From Corynebacterium sp. (GTDB lineage: Bacteria > Actinomycetota > Actinomycetes > Mycobacteriales > Mycobacteriaceae): 64,000 nt of DNA. The stretch lies in assembly GCF_022712275.1 (NCBI RefSeq), contig NZ_JALAGU010000022.1, forward strand, positions 90,149 to 154,148, written 5' to 3'. Positions 11,562-21,051 of this stretch are shown here, in pieces; within the stretch, counting starts at the first letter, position 1, and each line of letters starts with the position of its first letter. The notes beneath the pieces are model-generated. The model was not told the DNA's origin and searched no databases. It was given only the letters and a program-made list of their open reading frames with translations. The position numbers and the translations under genes were made by a program.

Positions 11562-12809
11562 CTAATCGGTGAGTGAGTCGAGCTGGTGGCCCATGCGGTC
11601 ACGCTTGGTGCGCAGGTAGGTCTCGTTCTCCGGGTTGGACGGCAGGTCGATCGGGACGCGGCGGACCACCGCCACACCGTGCTTCTCCAGGTCGAGCCGC
11701 TTGGCCGGATTGTTGGACAGCAGGGCGACCGAGTGGACGCCGAGATCGCGGAGGATCTGGGCGGCGGCGCTGTACTCGCGGGAATCCACCGGCAGCCCCT
11801 GGGCGGTGTTCGCGTCCACGGTGTCCAGCCCGCGGTCCTGCAGGTTGTAGGCCGTCAGCTTCGGGAGCAGGCCGATGCCGCGTCCTTCCTGACCGCGCAT
11901 GTAGACGAGGACGCCACGGCCGGATTCGGCGATGCGGTCGAGGGCTGCGTCGAGCTGCTCCCCGCAGTCACAGCGGCGGGAACCGAAGACGTCTCCGGTG
12001 AGGCACTCGGAGTGGACGCGCACGAGCACGTCCTCACCGTCATCGGCCGCCGGATCTCCGACGACGAGAGCCATGTGCTCGACCCCGTCGACGACGCCAC
12101 GGTAGGCCACCGCACGGAACTCACCGTGGCGGGTGGGCAGCCGGGTCTCGACCTCGCGGGTGACGACGGGGGTGTTCACCCGACGCCACTCGGCGAGCTG
12201 CTCGATAGAGACCAGGGACAGACCGTGCTCGTCGCAGAAGCGGCGCAGCTCCGGAAGCCGCGCCATGCCGGTCGGATCATCCTCGGAGACGACCTCACAG
12301 AGCACGCCGGAAGGACGCAGCCCTGCCGCGCGCGCCAGGTCGATCGAGGCCTCGGTGTGCCCGACGCGCTCGAGGACGCCGCCGTCCTTGGCACGCAGCG
12401 GCACGACGTGCCCGGGGCGGTGGAAGGTGTCGCGCACCGAGGTCGGGTCGGCGAGCTTGAGGATGGTGCTGGACCGGTCGACGGCGCTGATACCGGTGGT
12501 GATGTCCTCGGCGGCGTCCACGGTGACGGTGTAGGCGGTGCCGCGGACATCCTCGTTGCGGGCGACCATGGGCGGCAGTCCGAGCCGGTCGGCGTCCTCG
12601 TTGGTGAGCGTGGCGCAGATGTAGCCGGAGGAGTGCTTCACGGTGAACGCGATGAGCTCCGGGGTGGCCTTCTCGGCGGCGAAGATGATGTCGCCCTCGT
12701 TCTCCCGGTCCTCGTCGTCGACGACGACCACGGCCTTACCGGCGGCGATGTCGGCGATGGCGTCCTCAATGGGGTCGAGCAGCGAGGTGCGCTGTGCGGA
12801 TTCGCTCAC
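11562..12809 (-). CDS. ribBA: Bifunctional 3,4-dihydroxy-2-butanone-4-phosphate synthase / GTP cyclohydrolase II
   Basis: Supplies both precursors of riboflavin: the N-terminal half converts ribulose 5-phosphate to dihydroxybutanone phosphate ([17 protein letters not shown] near residue 35), the C-terminal half opens GTP (zinc site [19 protein letters not shown] near residue 265 and [10 protein letters not shown]). The 415-residue length fits the fused enzyme. The start is a GTG at 12809: AAGGAACC precedes it and it shares GTGA with the ribE stop. The longer open frame upstream is the shadow of ribE. Confidence 0.96.
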   Translation of the reverse strand: MSESAQRTSLLDPIEDAIADIAAGKAVVVVDDEDRENEGDIIFAAEKATPELIAFTVKHSSGYICATLTNEDADRLGLPPMVARNEDVRGTAYTVTVDAAEDITTGISAVDRSSTILKLADPTSVRDTFHRPGHVVPLRAKDGGVLERVGHTEASIDLARAAGLRPSGVLCEVVSEDDPTGMARLPELRRFCDEHGLSLVSIEQLAEWRRVNTPVVTREVETRLPTRHGEFRAVAYRGVVDGVEHMALVVGDPAADDGEDVLVRVHSECLTGDVFGSRRCDCGEQLDAALDRIAESGRGVLVYMRGQEGRGIGLLPKLTAYNLQDRGLDTVDANTAQGLPVDSREYSAAAQILRDLGVHSVALLSNNPAKRLDLEKHGVAVVRRVPIDLPSNPENETYLRTKRDRMGHQLDSLTD

Positions 12810-13438
12810 TTGATGGTTCCTTCCGTGCCGGATTCCAGCAGTCGTTCGGTGTACTTGGCAAGCACGTCGCACTCGATGTTGACGCGGTCGCCGGCGGTGA
12901 GGTCGCCCAGGACGGTCTCGGCGAGGGTGACGGGGATGAGGGAGACCTCGAACCAGGCGTCGTCGACGGGGCCGACCTCGGCGACGGTCAGCGAGGTGCC
13001 GTTGACGGCGATGCTGCCCTTCTTGGCGACATAGCGGGCCAGTGCCGGGTCCTCGAGACGGAACCGCAGCACCTCCCACTCGCTGCCCGGGGTGCGGGAC
13101 TCGAGGACGGCGGTGCCGTCGACGTGGCCCTGCACGATGTGGCCGCCGAGGCGTCCGCCGGTCGCGGTGGCGCGCTCGAGGTTCACCCGGTCACCGGCGG
13201 TGAGGTCGCCGATGGCCGTGTAGTCGAGGGTGACCTGCATGCAGTCGGCCCAGAAGCCGGGGTTGTCACCGTCCGTGTCGTAGTCCGTGACGGTCAGGCA
13301 TACGCCGTTGACCGCGATGGAGGCGCCGTGGACGGCGTCGGCGATGACCGTGCTGCAGGAGATACGGAGACGTTGGGCGTCGGCCGTGCGCTCCACGGCG
13401 GCGACGGTGCCTGTCTCCTCGACAATTCCGGTGAACAT
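12806..13438 (-). CDS. ribE: Riboflavin synthase, alpha chain
   Basis: Dismutates two lumazine molecules into riboflavin and the RibH substrate. 210 residues in the typical two-barrel repeat: [12 protein letters not shown] begins barrel one, with [10 protein letters not shown] and [11 protein letters not shown]; barrel two repeats [14 protein letters not shown]. The lumazine-binding repeats are intact. ATG at 13438. It overlaps ribBA by GTGA and is 76 bases downstream of ribD. Confidence 0.96.
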   Translation of the reverse strand: MFTGIVEETGTVAAVERTADAQRLRISCSTVIADAVHGASIAVNGVCLTVTDYDTDGDNPGFWADCMQVTLDYTAIGDLTAGDRVNLERATATGGRLGGHIVQGHVDGTAVLESRTPGSEWEVLRFRLEDPALARYVAKKGSIAVNGTSLTVAEVGPVDDAWFEVSLIPVTLAETVLGDLTAGDRVNIECDVLAKYTERLLESGTEGTIK

Positions 13439-13514
13439 GACGGTCAGTCTAAGCCACCGTTGTCTGCGTCACGTCAACGGGACGCCGTGACGCCGCGCGG
13501 TACGGCGACATGTG

Positions 13515-14564
13515 TCAGCCGAGGCGCGTACTCACGCTGACGATGTCTCCACCGGCCACGTCGACCGAGCGCAGGGTGAAGCGGCTGATACCGGCGATGG
13601 TCGTGGCGGTGGACGGTGCCGGGGCCACGGTCGGGATGCCCGCCCCCAGCAGTGCCGGGGCGGTGTAGGCGTCCACCGCGTCAACCAGCCCGTCGGCGAT
13701 GAAGGACGCAGCGATGTGTGGACCGCCCTCGACCAGGACATCGACGAGGCCCCGGCTGCCGAGACCGTCCAGCACCTCGGCCAGACTCTCACCCCGGTAC
13801 CGCAGTGCCGGGAACACCGCAGCATCAGCAGGCACGTCGGTGTGCCCGATGACGACCCGCTCCGGCTGATGGTCGTACAGCCCGCCCTCCGGGCGTCGCG
13901 CTGTCAGCCGTGGATCATCGGCGAGCACGGTGCCGGTGCCGACGATGACGGCGTCCCGTCGCGAGCGGTCGAGATGGACGCGGGCACGGGCATCCTCCCC
14001 GGTGATCCACCGGGAGGTGCCGTCGGTGGCGGCGGCGAATCCGTCGAGGGTGCCCGCGTACTTCAGGGTCACGTGCGGGCGCCCCAGGCGCCGGGACGCC
14101 AACCACGGCTCCACGCTGAACTGCGGCACACCTGCGAGATCGGTGGAGGATGTGACCAGCGGCCCCGCCACCGACATACCGCGGGCGCGGAGGTACTCCG
14201 CGCCGCCTCCCTCGGCGTCTCCCGGATCGGCGAAGGCGTAAACGACGTGCGCAATGCCCGCATCGAGCAGTGCGAGCGCACACGGGCCGGTCCGGCCGGT
14301 GTGGTTGCAGGGCTCCAGGGTGACGACAGCGGTCCCGCCCCTGGCCTTCTCCCCCGCCTCCGCCAGGGCATTGACCTCTGCATGCGGTCCACCGACCGGC
14401 GAGGTTCCGCCGGTACCGACGATCTCACCGTCCGCGGAGAGGATCACCGCACCCACCGGAGGGTTCGGGCTCGTGGTTCCGCGGACCTCCCGGCCGGCGG
14501 CGTCGGCGGCCTCCAACGCTGACGCCAGCAGCGGATCGCCCGTCAGACGCAGGTAGGGGTCCAT
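13515..14564 (-). CDS. ribD: Bifunctional diaminohydroxyphosphoribosylaminopyrimidine deaminase / reductase
   Basis: Performs the deamination and NADPH reduction steps after GTP opening. 349 residues: the N-terminal deaminase has GGPHAEVNAL and LEPCNHTGRTGPC (zinc ligands), the C-terminal reductase has RPHVTLKYAGTLDG and VLVEGGPHIAASF. Normal length and domain order. The ATG at 14564 overlaps the rpe stop by one base (TGATG), so rpe-ribD translation is probably coupled. Confidence 0.96.
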   Translation of the reverse strand: MDPYLRLTGDPLLASALEAADAAGREVRGTTSPNPPVGAVILSADGEIVGTGGTSPVGGPHAEVNALAEAGEKARGGTAVVTLEPCNHTGRTGPCALALLDAGIAHVVYAFADPGDAEGGGAEYLRARGMSVAGPLVTSSTDLAGVPQFSVEPWLASRRLGRPHVTLKYAGTLDGFAAATDGTSRWITGEDARARVHLDRSRRDAVIVGTGTVLADDPRLTARRPEGGLYDHQPERVVIGHTDVPADAAVFPALRYRGESLAEVLDGLGSRGLVDVLVEGGPHIAASFIADGLVDAVDAYTAPALLGAGIPTVAPAPSTATTIAGISRFTLRSVDVAGGDIVSVSTRLG

Positions 14565-15238
14565 CAGGAACGGGCGGCAGCTACGGCGGCGGCACGGATT
14601 GCGGTCACCTGGGCCTCCGGGTCCTCCTTGCCGAAGACCGAGGAACCGGCGACGTAGACGTCCACACCGGCGGCCGCGGACTCGGCGGCCGTCTCCACAC
14701 CGATACCGCCGTCAATCTCGATGAGGGTGTCCAGCCCCTCGGCGTCGATACGGGTCCGCAGGGCCCGGACCTTCTCCAGGACTTCCGGCATGAAGGACTG
14801 GCCACCGAAGCCGGGCTCCACACTCATGACCAGCACGAGATCGAAGTCGGCGAGCCGGTCGAGCAGCGGCTCCACCGCGGTGCCCGGCTTCACGGAGATT
14901 CCGGCGCGGGTGCCCGCCTCCCTCAGGGTCCTGGCGAGGGCCACCGCGACGTCCACGTCGGCGACGGCCTCCAGGTGAAAGGTGACATTGCCGAAGGCGG
15001 AGTACTCCGGGGCCCAGCGCTCCGGATCCTCGATCATGAGGTGGACGTCGGTGAAGGTGCCGGTGCGCCGACGCACGGCTTCAGCGACCGGAAGCCCGAA
15101 GCTGAGGTTGGGAACGAAGTGGTTGTCCATGACGTCGATGTGCAGCCAGTCCGCTCCGGGGACCCTGGCGATCTCACCGGCGAGATCCGCAAAGTCGGCG
15201 GCGAGAATGGACGGGGCGATCAGCGTCTGTCGGGTCAT
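14564..15238 (-). CDS. rpe: Ribulose-phosphate 3-epimerase
   Basis: Interconverts ribulose 5-phosphate and xylulose 5-phosphate in the pentose phosphate pathway; ribulose 5-phosphate is also the RibBA substrate, which fits its place at the head of the rib operon. 224 residues. APSILAADFADL, DWLHIDVMDNHFVPNLSFG, VMSVEPGFGGQSFMPEVLEK and IEIDGGIGVETA are all family signatures with the metal ligands and catalytic Asp residues. ATG at 15238; a TATACG box lies within 15 bases upstream, so a very short leader is possible. Confidence 0.97.
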   Translation of the reverse strand: MTRQTLIAPSILAADFADLAGEIARVPGADWLHIDVMDNHFVPNLSFGLPVAEAVRRRTGTFTDVHLMIEDPERWAPEYSAFGNVTFHLEAVADVDVAVALARTLREAGTRAGISVKPGTAVEPLLDRLADFDLVLVMSVEPGFGGQSFMPEVLEKVRALRTRIDAEGLDTLIEIDGGIGVETAAESAAAGVDVYVAGSSVFGKEDPEAQVTAIRAAAVAAARS

Positions 15239-15453
15239 GGGTTCATCGTATACGGCCCCGCAGGAGCCTCATGTTTCGACAGTGTTTCAGATGTATTTCA
15301 CCATTGTGACCAGCGAATATGCGATTAGACCCATGATTTTCCATCAGTTAGTCTTGCCTGACCAGAGCAATGGCACTCCCGGAGTCCGCGCAGTGATCCG
15401 CCACAAGCGGTTGCCGGTAACCGGGACCCCGAGGCGAAAGATCAACCCGACCT
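15239..15453. other. Divergent intergenic region rpe / gltB-like, locally AT-rich
   Basis: 215 bases between two divergent genes. Bases about 15270-15360 are much richer in A/T than anything nearby, as expected for promoters of both directions, but I cannot place a convincing -35/-10 pair for the plus-strand gene. At 15348-15366 the sequence matches 13 of 19 positions of the DtxR iron-repressor consensus, which is suggestive only. No clear ribosome site precedes the ATG at 15454; the nearest purine run (GAGGCGAAAGA) is about 13 bases away. Confidence 0.5.
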
Positions 15454-18400
15454 ATGAGTTCGACGAGTTCGACATTCGGCCTGTACGACCCGTCCCGAGA
15501 GCACAGCGCCTGTGGCGTGGGATTCCTCACCCGCAAGGACGGCGTCCCCACCCACGACGTCCTTGACCGCGGCCACCGTGCCCTGTGCGCCATCCCGCAC
15601 CGCGGCGGCATGTCCTCCGAGGGTGTCGGCGACGGCGCCGGCGTGAACATCGACCTGTCGGTCGAGTTCTTCTCCGCCGTCACCGGTCTCGACCTGGAGG
15701 AGCGTCGCTTCGGCGTCGGCAACTTCTTCCTGCCCGAGGACACCACACAGTCCCCGACCGCCCGGCGGATCATCGCCGATTCCCTGACGGCCGAAGGCCT
15801 GGAGGTCACCACCGAACGTGAGGTGCCGGTCAACGAGGCCGCGGTGCGCCCCGTCGCGCTGGATTACCAGCTGCCGATCCGGCAGTGGATCTTCACCGTC
15901 CCCGCGACAATGACGTCGGCGGAGGCGGACCGTGCCGCCAACTCGGCGCTGCTGCGCATCGAGCAGGAGGCCTACTCGCGTCCTGAGCTCACAGGTCTGT
16001 ACCCGCTGTCGCTGTCGACCCGTACCCAGGTCCTCAAGGGTCGGCTCAACGCCGACGAGGTCATCCCCTGGTTCTCCGACCTCACCGACGAGCGCCACAG
16101 CGTGCGCACGATGTACTTCCACACCCGGTTCTCCACCAACACCGAGCCGCACCCCTCGATGGCCCAGCCGTTCCGCCTCATGGCGCACAACGGTGAGCTC
16201 AACACCGACCGGAAGAACCGCATCAGTGACGAGGCCGCAGCGGCCTCCCGCCAGCGCCACATCATCCGGCCGCCCGGACAGTCTGATTCATCCCGCCTGG
16301 ACCAGACCCTCCAGTCCCGCGTCTTCGACGACCGGCTCGACATCGTCGAGGCTGTGGTCTCGCTCATGCCGCCGGCCTGGGAGAATGACCGCTCGCTGCC
16401 ACAGCCGGTGCGCGACATGCTGGAGTACTTCTCCCTCTACGAGGAGAAGAACGACGGTCCGGCCGCCCTCATCTTCAACGACGGTGATGTCGTCGGCGCC
16501 CGCCTCGACCGCCTGGGCCTGCGCCCGCTGCGCAGCATCGAGACCGCCGACTACCTCATGGTCTCCTCCGAGGCCGGCCAGCTCGACGCCGAGCCCGACG
16601 AGGTCCTCCACCGCGGACGCATCGAGGCCGGCGGCATGCTCAGTCTCGACCACCGCACCGGTGAAATCCGCCGCACCCGTGAGACCCTCGAGGAACTCGC
16701 CGGTCGTCGGGACTACGCCACCATGCTCGAGGATTCCCGCACCGACATCCGCGACATCCCGGTCTCCGGCATGAAGCGCGGCACCACCACCCTCGGCTAC
16801 GAGGGCGACCTGACGCTGGCCGGCCGCTTCGTGGCCTACTCCATGAACCAGGAGAGTTTCCGGTTCATGATGGACCCGATGCTCGCCACCGGTGCCGAGC
16901 GCATCTCCGCGATGGGCTACGGCAACGCGATCAACGCCCTGTCGGACACCGAGGGTGGTGTGGCGAAGTACTTTTCACAGCGATTCGCCCAGGTCACCAA
17001 CCCGCCGCTGGACTCCATCCGTGAGGCCGACGGCATGACCTTCCGTGTCGCGCTCGGTGCCAAGCCGGATGCCACGGACGCCGAGGACCCCCGCGATCCC
17101 ACCCACCAGATCGTGGTGGAGACCCCCATCCTGTCCCACCTGGACATGCTGCGGCTGCGCGAGCAGGACCTCGTGCCGGTCCGACGCTTCGACCTGCTCT
17201 ACGAGCCGGACGCCACCGACCCCGACGCCAACGCCGACTCCGTCACCGACGCGATCGACCGGCTCTGTGACGGCGTGGCCCGCTTCGCCGCGGAGAAGGG
17301 CGGCATCGCCGTGCTCTCCGACCGCTCCGTCGACTCCGTCCACGCCCCGATCCCGCTGCTGCTGGCTATCTCCTCGGTCAACCAGCGACTGATCGCCGAC
17401 GGCCTGCGCATGCGCGTCTCCGTTATCGCGGACTCCGGTCAGCTCCCCAGCTCGCACCACATCGCCTCCGCCCTCGGCTTCGGTGCAGCTGCGGTCTACA
17501 GCCTCTCGGCCCGCCTGCGCGCCGAGGAGAAGTACCCCGCCCCGACCAGCCCGGCCGGCGACTACACCGAGACCGACAGAGCCTTCGACAGGTTCCGCAA
17601 GGCCGCGCTCAAGCAGCTCGGCAAGACCATGGGCCGCGTCGGCCTGTGCACCGTCGAGTCCTACATCGGCGGCGAGTTCTTCGAGCCGAACTACCTCGAC
17701 ACCCGCGACCCCGCGCTGGCCCGCTGCTTCCCTCACATGGACGCCCCGGTCCGCGGCGTCGGCTTCCGGCGCATCGCCGAGGCCAACACCGAGTGGCACC
17801 AGCGGGCAGCCACCGTCTCCGAGGACTCCGACATTCCGCTGCTCGGTCTGTTCAAGGAGCGCTCCGAAGGTGCCGGCCACTCCTTCGGCACCACCGCCGT
17901 ACGTGGCTTCACGGGTCTGACCGATGAGCCGCTCGCCCTGCCGACCCCGTCGGCGCAGACGCCGGAGAAGACCACGGCAGAGGCCGGTGAGGAGCTCCGC
18001 CTGCTGACACTCGGCCAGCTCGGCGATGCCTTCGGCATCTCCGACGAGGCCTACACCAACGCCGGTTTCGGCCAGCTCTCCCCCGACCAGATCGACGCCT
18101 TCAAGGTTACCCCGGGCTACCGCGACTTCGTGTCCACCACCAAGGCCGAGCGCGCCCGGCGGCCTTCCGCACTGCGCGACATCCTCGCACTGCCCGCCGA
18201 CGTCACCGGGCTGCGCAGCCACGAGGACTTCGGACGCCAGATCGGCCGGTTCTCCCTCGACGGCAACGGCTCGATCTGCGTCCGCGGACTCGACGTCGCA
18301 TCCGTCGGCACCGACACCTGGTCCCTGGTGCTGGCCGACCCTGACGGACGGCTGACCGGCCACGCCGAACTCGCCGTCTGGCTACGCGACTCCTTCGGCC

Positions 18401-21051
18401 CTGCCGTGCTCTCGCTGCGCGTCTCGGCCGCCGAACTGGTCGTGGAGGCCCACGGTCGGGCCGCCCGGTTCCTCGGCATGCTGCAGCCCGCCCCGAAGAG
18501 CCTGCCGCTGTCGGAGGTCCAGCCCGCCCACGAGATCACCCGCACCCTCGCCTCCGGCGCCATGAGCCACGGCGCCCTGGTCGCCACCGCCCACGAGGCC
18601 GTCGCCCACGGCACCAACATGGCCGGCGGCATGTCCAACTGCGGTGAGGGCGGCGAGCACTTCTCCCGCGCCGGCACCATCCGCGGTTCCCGGATCAAGC
18701 AGTTCGCCTCCGGACGCTTCGGCATCTGGGCCGGCTACCTCGCCGACCCGCAGCTCGAGGAGCTGGAGATCAAGATCGGCCAGGGTGCGAAGCCCGGCGA
18801 GGGCGGTCAGCTGCCCGCACCGAAGGTCACCGTGGACATCGCCGCGGCCCGCGGCGGAACCCCGGGTATCGAGCTCGTCTCCCCGCCGCCGCACCACGAC
18901 ACCTACTCCATCGAGGATCTCGCCCAGCTCATCCACGACTGCAAGGCCGCCCGCGTCCGCGTCATCGTCAAGCTGGTGTCCTCCGAGGGCATCGGCACGA
19001 TCGCGGTGGGTGTCGCCAAGGCCGGCGCCGACGTCATCAACGTCGCCGGAAACACCGGTGGTACCGGTGCCGCTGCCGTGACCAGCCTGAAGTACGCCGG
19101 ACGCTCCGCCGAGATCGGTGTCGCCGAGGTCCACCAGGCCCTGCTGGTCAACGGCCTGCGCGACAAGGTCGTGCTGCGCTGCTCCGGCGCCCACCAGACC
19201 GGCCGCGACGTCGTGGTCTCCGCCCTGCTCGGCGGCGACTCCTTCGAGTTCGGCACCACCGCACTGATGATGCTGCGCTGCGTCATGGCGAAGAACTGCA
19301 ACATCAAGTGCCCCGCAGGTCTGACGACCAACGCCGAGGCCTTCGACGGTGATCCGCGGGCCCTGGCCCAGTACCTGCTCAACATCGCCCACGATGTCCG
19401 CGGCATCCTCTCCCGCCTGGGTCTGCACTCCCTGCGCGAGGCCCGCGGCCGCTCGGATCTGCTGCAGCTGCTGGAGCACCCCTCCTCCGTCGGCCACCTG
19501 GACCTGCGCAAGATGCTCGCCCTCGTCCCGGAGAAGAAGGTCACCGACCCGGTGTACCTGGAGAAGAACTTCACCACCGATGACGCCCTGCTCACCACAG
19601 TGCGCGAGGCCCTCGTCGACCGTCGCGAGAAGACCGTCGACATCGACGGTATCGCCCTGCACAACTGGGACAAGTCCGTCGGCGGACAGCTCTCGGTGGA
19701 CATCGAGCGACTGCTCAACCACCACAACTCCGCCGACCGCGGTGCCGGTGACGCGCTCACCGACGCCGAAGTGGACGCCCTGCCCGCCGTCCAGCGTGAC
19801 GACCGTGGCCGGGCCTTCCTCGACGACGGCACCGTCACCGTCCACACCAGCGGCTCCGCGGGACAGTCCTTCGGTGTCTTCTGCAACGACGGTGTGACCC
19901 TGGAGCACACCGGTACCGCCAACGACGGTGTCGGCAAGTCCCAGGGCGGCGGCACGGTCATCGTCCGCTCCCCCGGCGGTGGTTCCCCGGACAGGGGCGG
20001 CAACGTCCTCATCGGCAACTTCGCCCTGTTCGGTGCGACAGGTGGACGCCTGTTCGTCGAGGGCGAGGCCGGAGACCGCTTCGCGGTGCGTAACTCCGGC
20101 GCCACCGCCGTGGTCGAGGGCATCGGCGAGTTCGGTGCCGAGTACATGACCAACGGCACCGTGCTCAACCTCGGTGCGGTCGGTAAGGGCCTGGGCAACG
20201 GCATGTCCGGCGGTTTCCTCTACCAGTACGACCCCGAGGGCATCGTCCCGGCCATCGCCAGCCACGACTCCCTGGTCACCTTCCCGCTGATCGACGCCGA
20301 GCCCTTCCATGAGGTCACCGTGCGCACGCTGCTGGACTGGCACATCGAGGCCACCGGCTCTGCGCTCGCCACCCGCCTCGTAGCGGACTGGGAGAACACC
20401 CGCCGGCACATGGTCTGCGGTATGCCCCGTGCGCTGCTGCTCTACCAGGACGCCGACGCGATCCTCGGCGCGGCGTCCCGCAAGGAGCTTCTCGACGAGC
20501 TGGCGACCTCTGTCGCCACCGACCGCCTGCACGCCTTCAAGGTCGACTACCGCGACCAGCGGATCGTCGCCGGCGGCCTCGTGCCCGGCAGCGGTGCCGC
20601 CGCCGCCGCCGACGGCCCGGCGGCGATGTTCGACCTCATCGCCAGCTACACGATCCTCAACGTCGCCCGCGAGTTCGCCCGCGACCGGGTCACCGACGCC
20701 CTCGACGCCACCGACCCGCGGATCGACGACGCGACCCGCAAGCTGATCCTCACCGAGGACTTCTTCGTCATGCAGAAGGTGGTCCGCTACCTCCGCGAAT
20801 CGATGGACTCCCTCGATGACGCCCAGCTGGCGGTCCTCATCGCCACCAAGCGTCTGGGCGACTACAAGGCCTCCCTGGAGCGCCGTAACGTCCGTGGCAT
20901 CGACGCCCCGGCGACCTACGGCTGGATCCTGCACCAGGACCTGAAGAACTCCGCCCGGATGGATGTCGCCCGTGTCGACGAAGCCATCGCCAACTCGTCC
21001 CTCGACGACCTCGTCGCCGGGTGGCGTGAGATGAAGGGAATCTCCGCATGA
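15454..21051 (+). CDS. Divergent glutamate synthase large-subunit-like protein (GltB family), 1865 aa
   Basis: A GltB-family protein: glutaminase releases ammonia that is used with 2-oxoglutarate at an FMN site. Seen: Cys20 in SACGVGFLTRKDG after a 19-residue prosequence, as in class II amidotransferases; AQPFRLMAHNGELNT near residue 245; central domain near 560-690; FMN domain from about 1030 (GAMSHGALVATAHEA, QGAKPGEGGQLPAPKV, SPPPHHDTYSIEDLAQL); iron-sulfur cysteines 1276, 1282 and 1286; GXGXG-repeat domain from about 1465 (SAGQSFGVFCNDG). Oddities: Cys spacing is x5-x3 instead of x5-x4, about 100 extra residues precede the FMN domain, and about 200 residues after 1655 have no counterpart in standard GltB (about 1500 aa). 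It overlaps the next gene by ATGA; that gene is not gltD. Family secure, exact reaction inferred. Confidence 0.9.
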   Translation: MSSTSSTFGLYDPSREHSACGVGFLTRKDGVPTHDVLDRGHRALCAIPHRGGMSSEGVGDGAGVNIDLSVEFFSAVTGLDLEERRFGVGNFFLPEDTTQSPTARRIIADSLTAEGLEVTTEREVPVNEAAVRPVALDYQLPIRQWIFTVPATMTSAEADRAANSALLRIEQEAYSRPELTGLYPLSLSTRTQVLKGRLNADEVIPWFSDLTDERHSVRTMYFHTRFSTNTEPHPSMAQPFRLMAHNGELNTDRKNRISDEAAAASRQRHIIRPPGQSDSSRLDQTLQSRVFDDRLDIVEAVVSLMPPAWENDRSLPQPVRDMLEYFSLYEEKNDGPAALIFNDGDVVGARLDRLGLRPLRSIETADYLMVSSEAGQLDAEPDEVLHRGRIEAGGMLSLDHRTGEIRRTRETLEELAGRRDYATMLEDSRTDIRDIPVSGMKRGTTTLGYEGDLTLAGRFVAYSMNQESFRFMMDPMLATGAERISAMGYGNAINALSDTEGGVAKYFSQRFAQVTNPPLDSIREADGMTFRVALGAKPDATDAEDPRDPTHQIVVETPILSHLDMLRLREQDLVPVRRFDLLYEPDATDPDANADSVTDAIDRLCDGVARFAAEKGGIAVLSDRSVDSVHAPIPLLLAISSVNQRLIADGLRMRVSVIADSGQLPSSHHIASALGFGAAAVYSLSARLRAEEKYPAPTSPAGDYTETDRAFDRFRKAALKQLGKTMGRVGLCTVESYIGGEFFEPNYLDTRDPALARCFPHMDAPVRGVGFRRIAEANTEWHQRAATVSEDSDIPLLGLFKERSEGAGHSFGTTAVRGFTGLTDEPLALPTPSAQTPEKTTAEAGEELRLLTLGQLGDAFGISDEAYTNAGFGQLSPDQIDAFKVTPGYRDFVSTTKAERARRPSALRDILALPADVTGLRSHEDFGRQIGRFSLDGNGSICVRGLDVASVGTDTWSLVLADPDGRLTGHAELAVWLRDSFGPAVLSLRVSAAELVVEAHGRAARFLGMLQPAPKSLPLSEVQPAHEITRTLASGAMSHGALVATAHEAVAHGTNMAGGMSNCGEGGEHFSRAGTIRGSRIKQFASGRFGIWAGYLADPQLEELEIKIGQGAKPGEGGQLPAPKVTVDIAAARGGTPGIELVSPPPHHDTYSIEDLAQLIHDCKAARVRVIVKLVSSEGIGTIAVGVAKAGADVINVAGNTGGTGAAAVTSLKYAGRSAEIGVAEVHQALLVNGLRDKVVLRCSGAHQTGRDVVVSALLGGDSFEFGTTALMMLRCVMAKNCNIKCPAGLTTNAEAFDGDPRALAQYLLNIAHDVRGILSRLGLHSLREARGRSDLLQLLEHPSSVGHLDLRKMLALVPEKKVTDPVYLEKNFTTDDALLTTVREALVDRREKTVDIDGIALHNWDKSVGGQLSVDIERLLNHHNSADRGAGDALTDAEVDALPAVQRDDRGRAFLDDGTVTVHTSGSAGQSFGVFCNDGVTLEHTGTANDGVGKSQGGGTVIVRSPGGGSPDRGGNVLIGNFALFGATGGRLFVEGEAGDRFAVRNSGATAVVEGIGEFGAEYMTNGTVLNLGAVGKGLGNGMSGGFLYQYDPEGIVPAIASHDSLVTFPLIDAEPFHEVTVRTLLDWHIEATGSALATRLVADWENTRRHMVCGMPRALLLYQDADAILGAASRKELLDELATSVATDRLHAFKVDYRDQRIVAGGLVPGSGAAAAADGPAAMFDLIASYTILNVAREFARDRVTDALDATDPRIDDATRKLILTEDFFVMQKVVRYLRESMDSLDDAQLAVLIATKRLGDYKASLERRNVRGIDAPATYGWILHQDLKNSARMDVARVDEAIANSSLDDLVAGWREMKGISA

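Noticed and set aside
11070..15238. FMN riboswitch in the rib cluster
   Set aside because: I looked for the RFN-element signature upstream of ribD, rpe and ribE; the gaps are short (76 bases or less) and show no such element.
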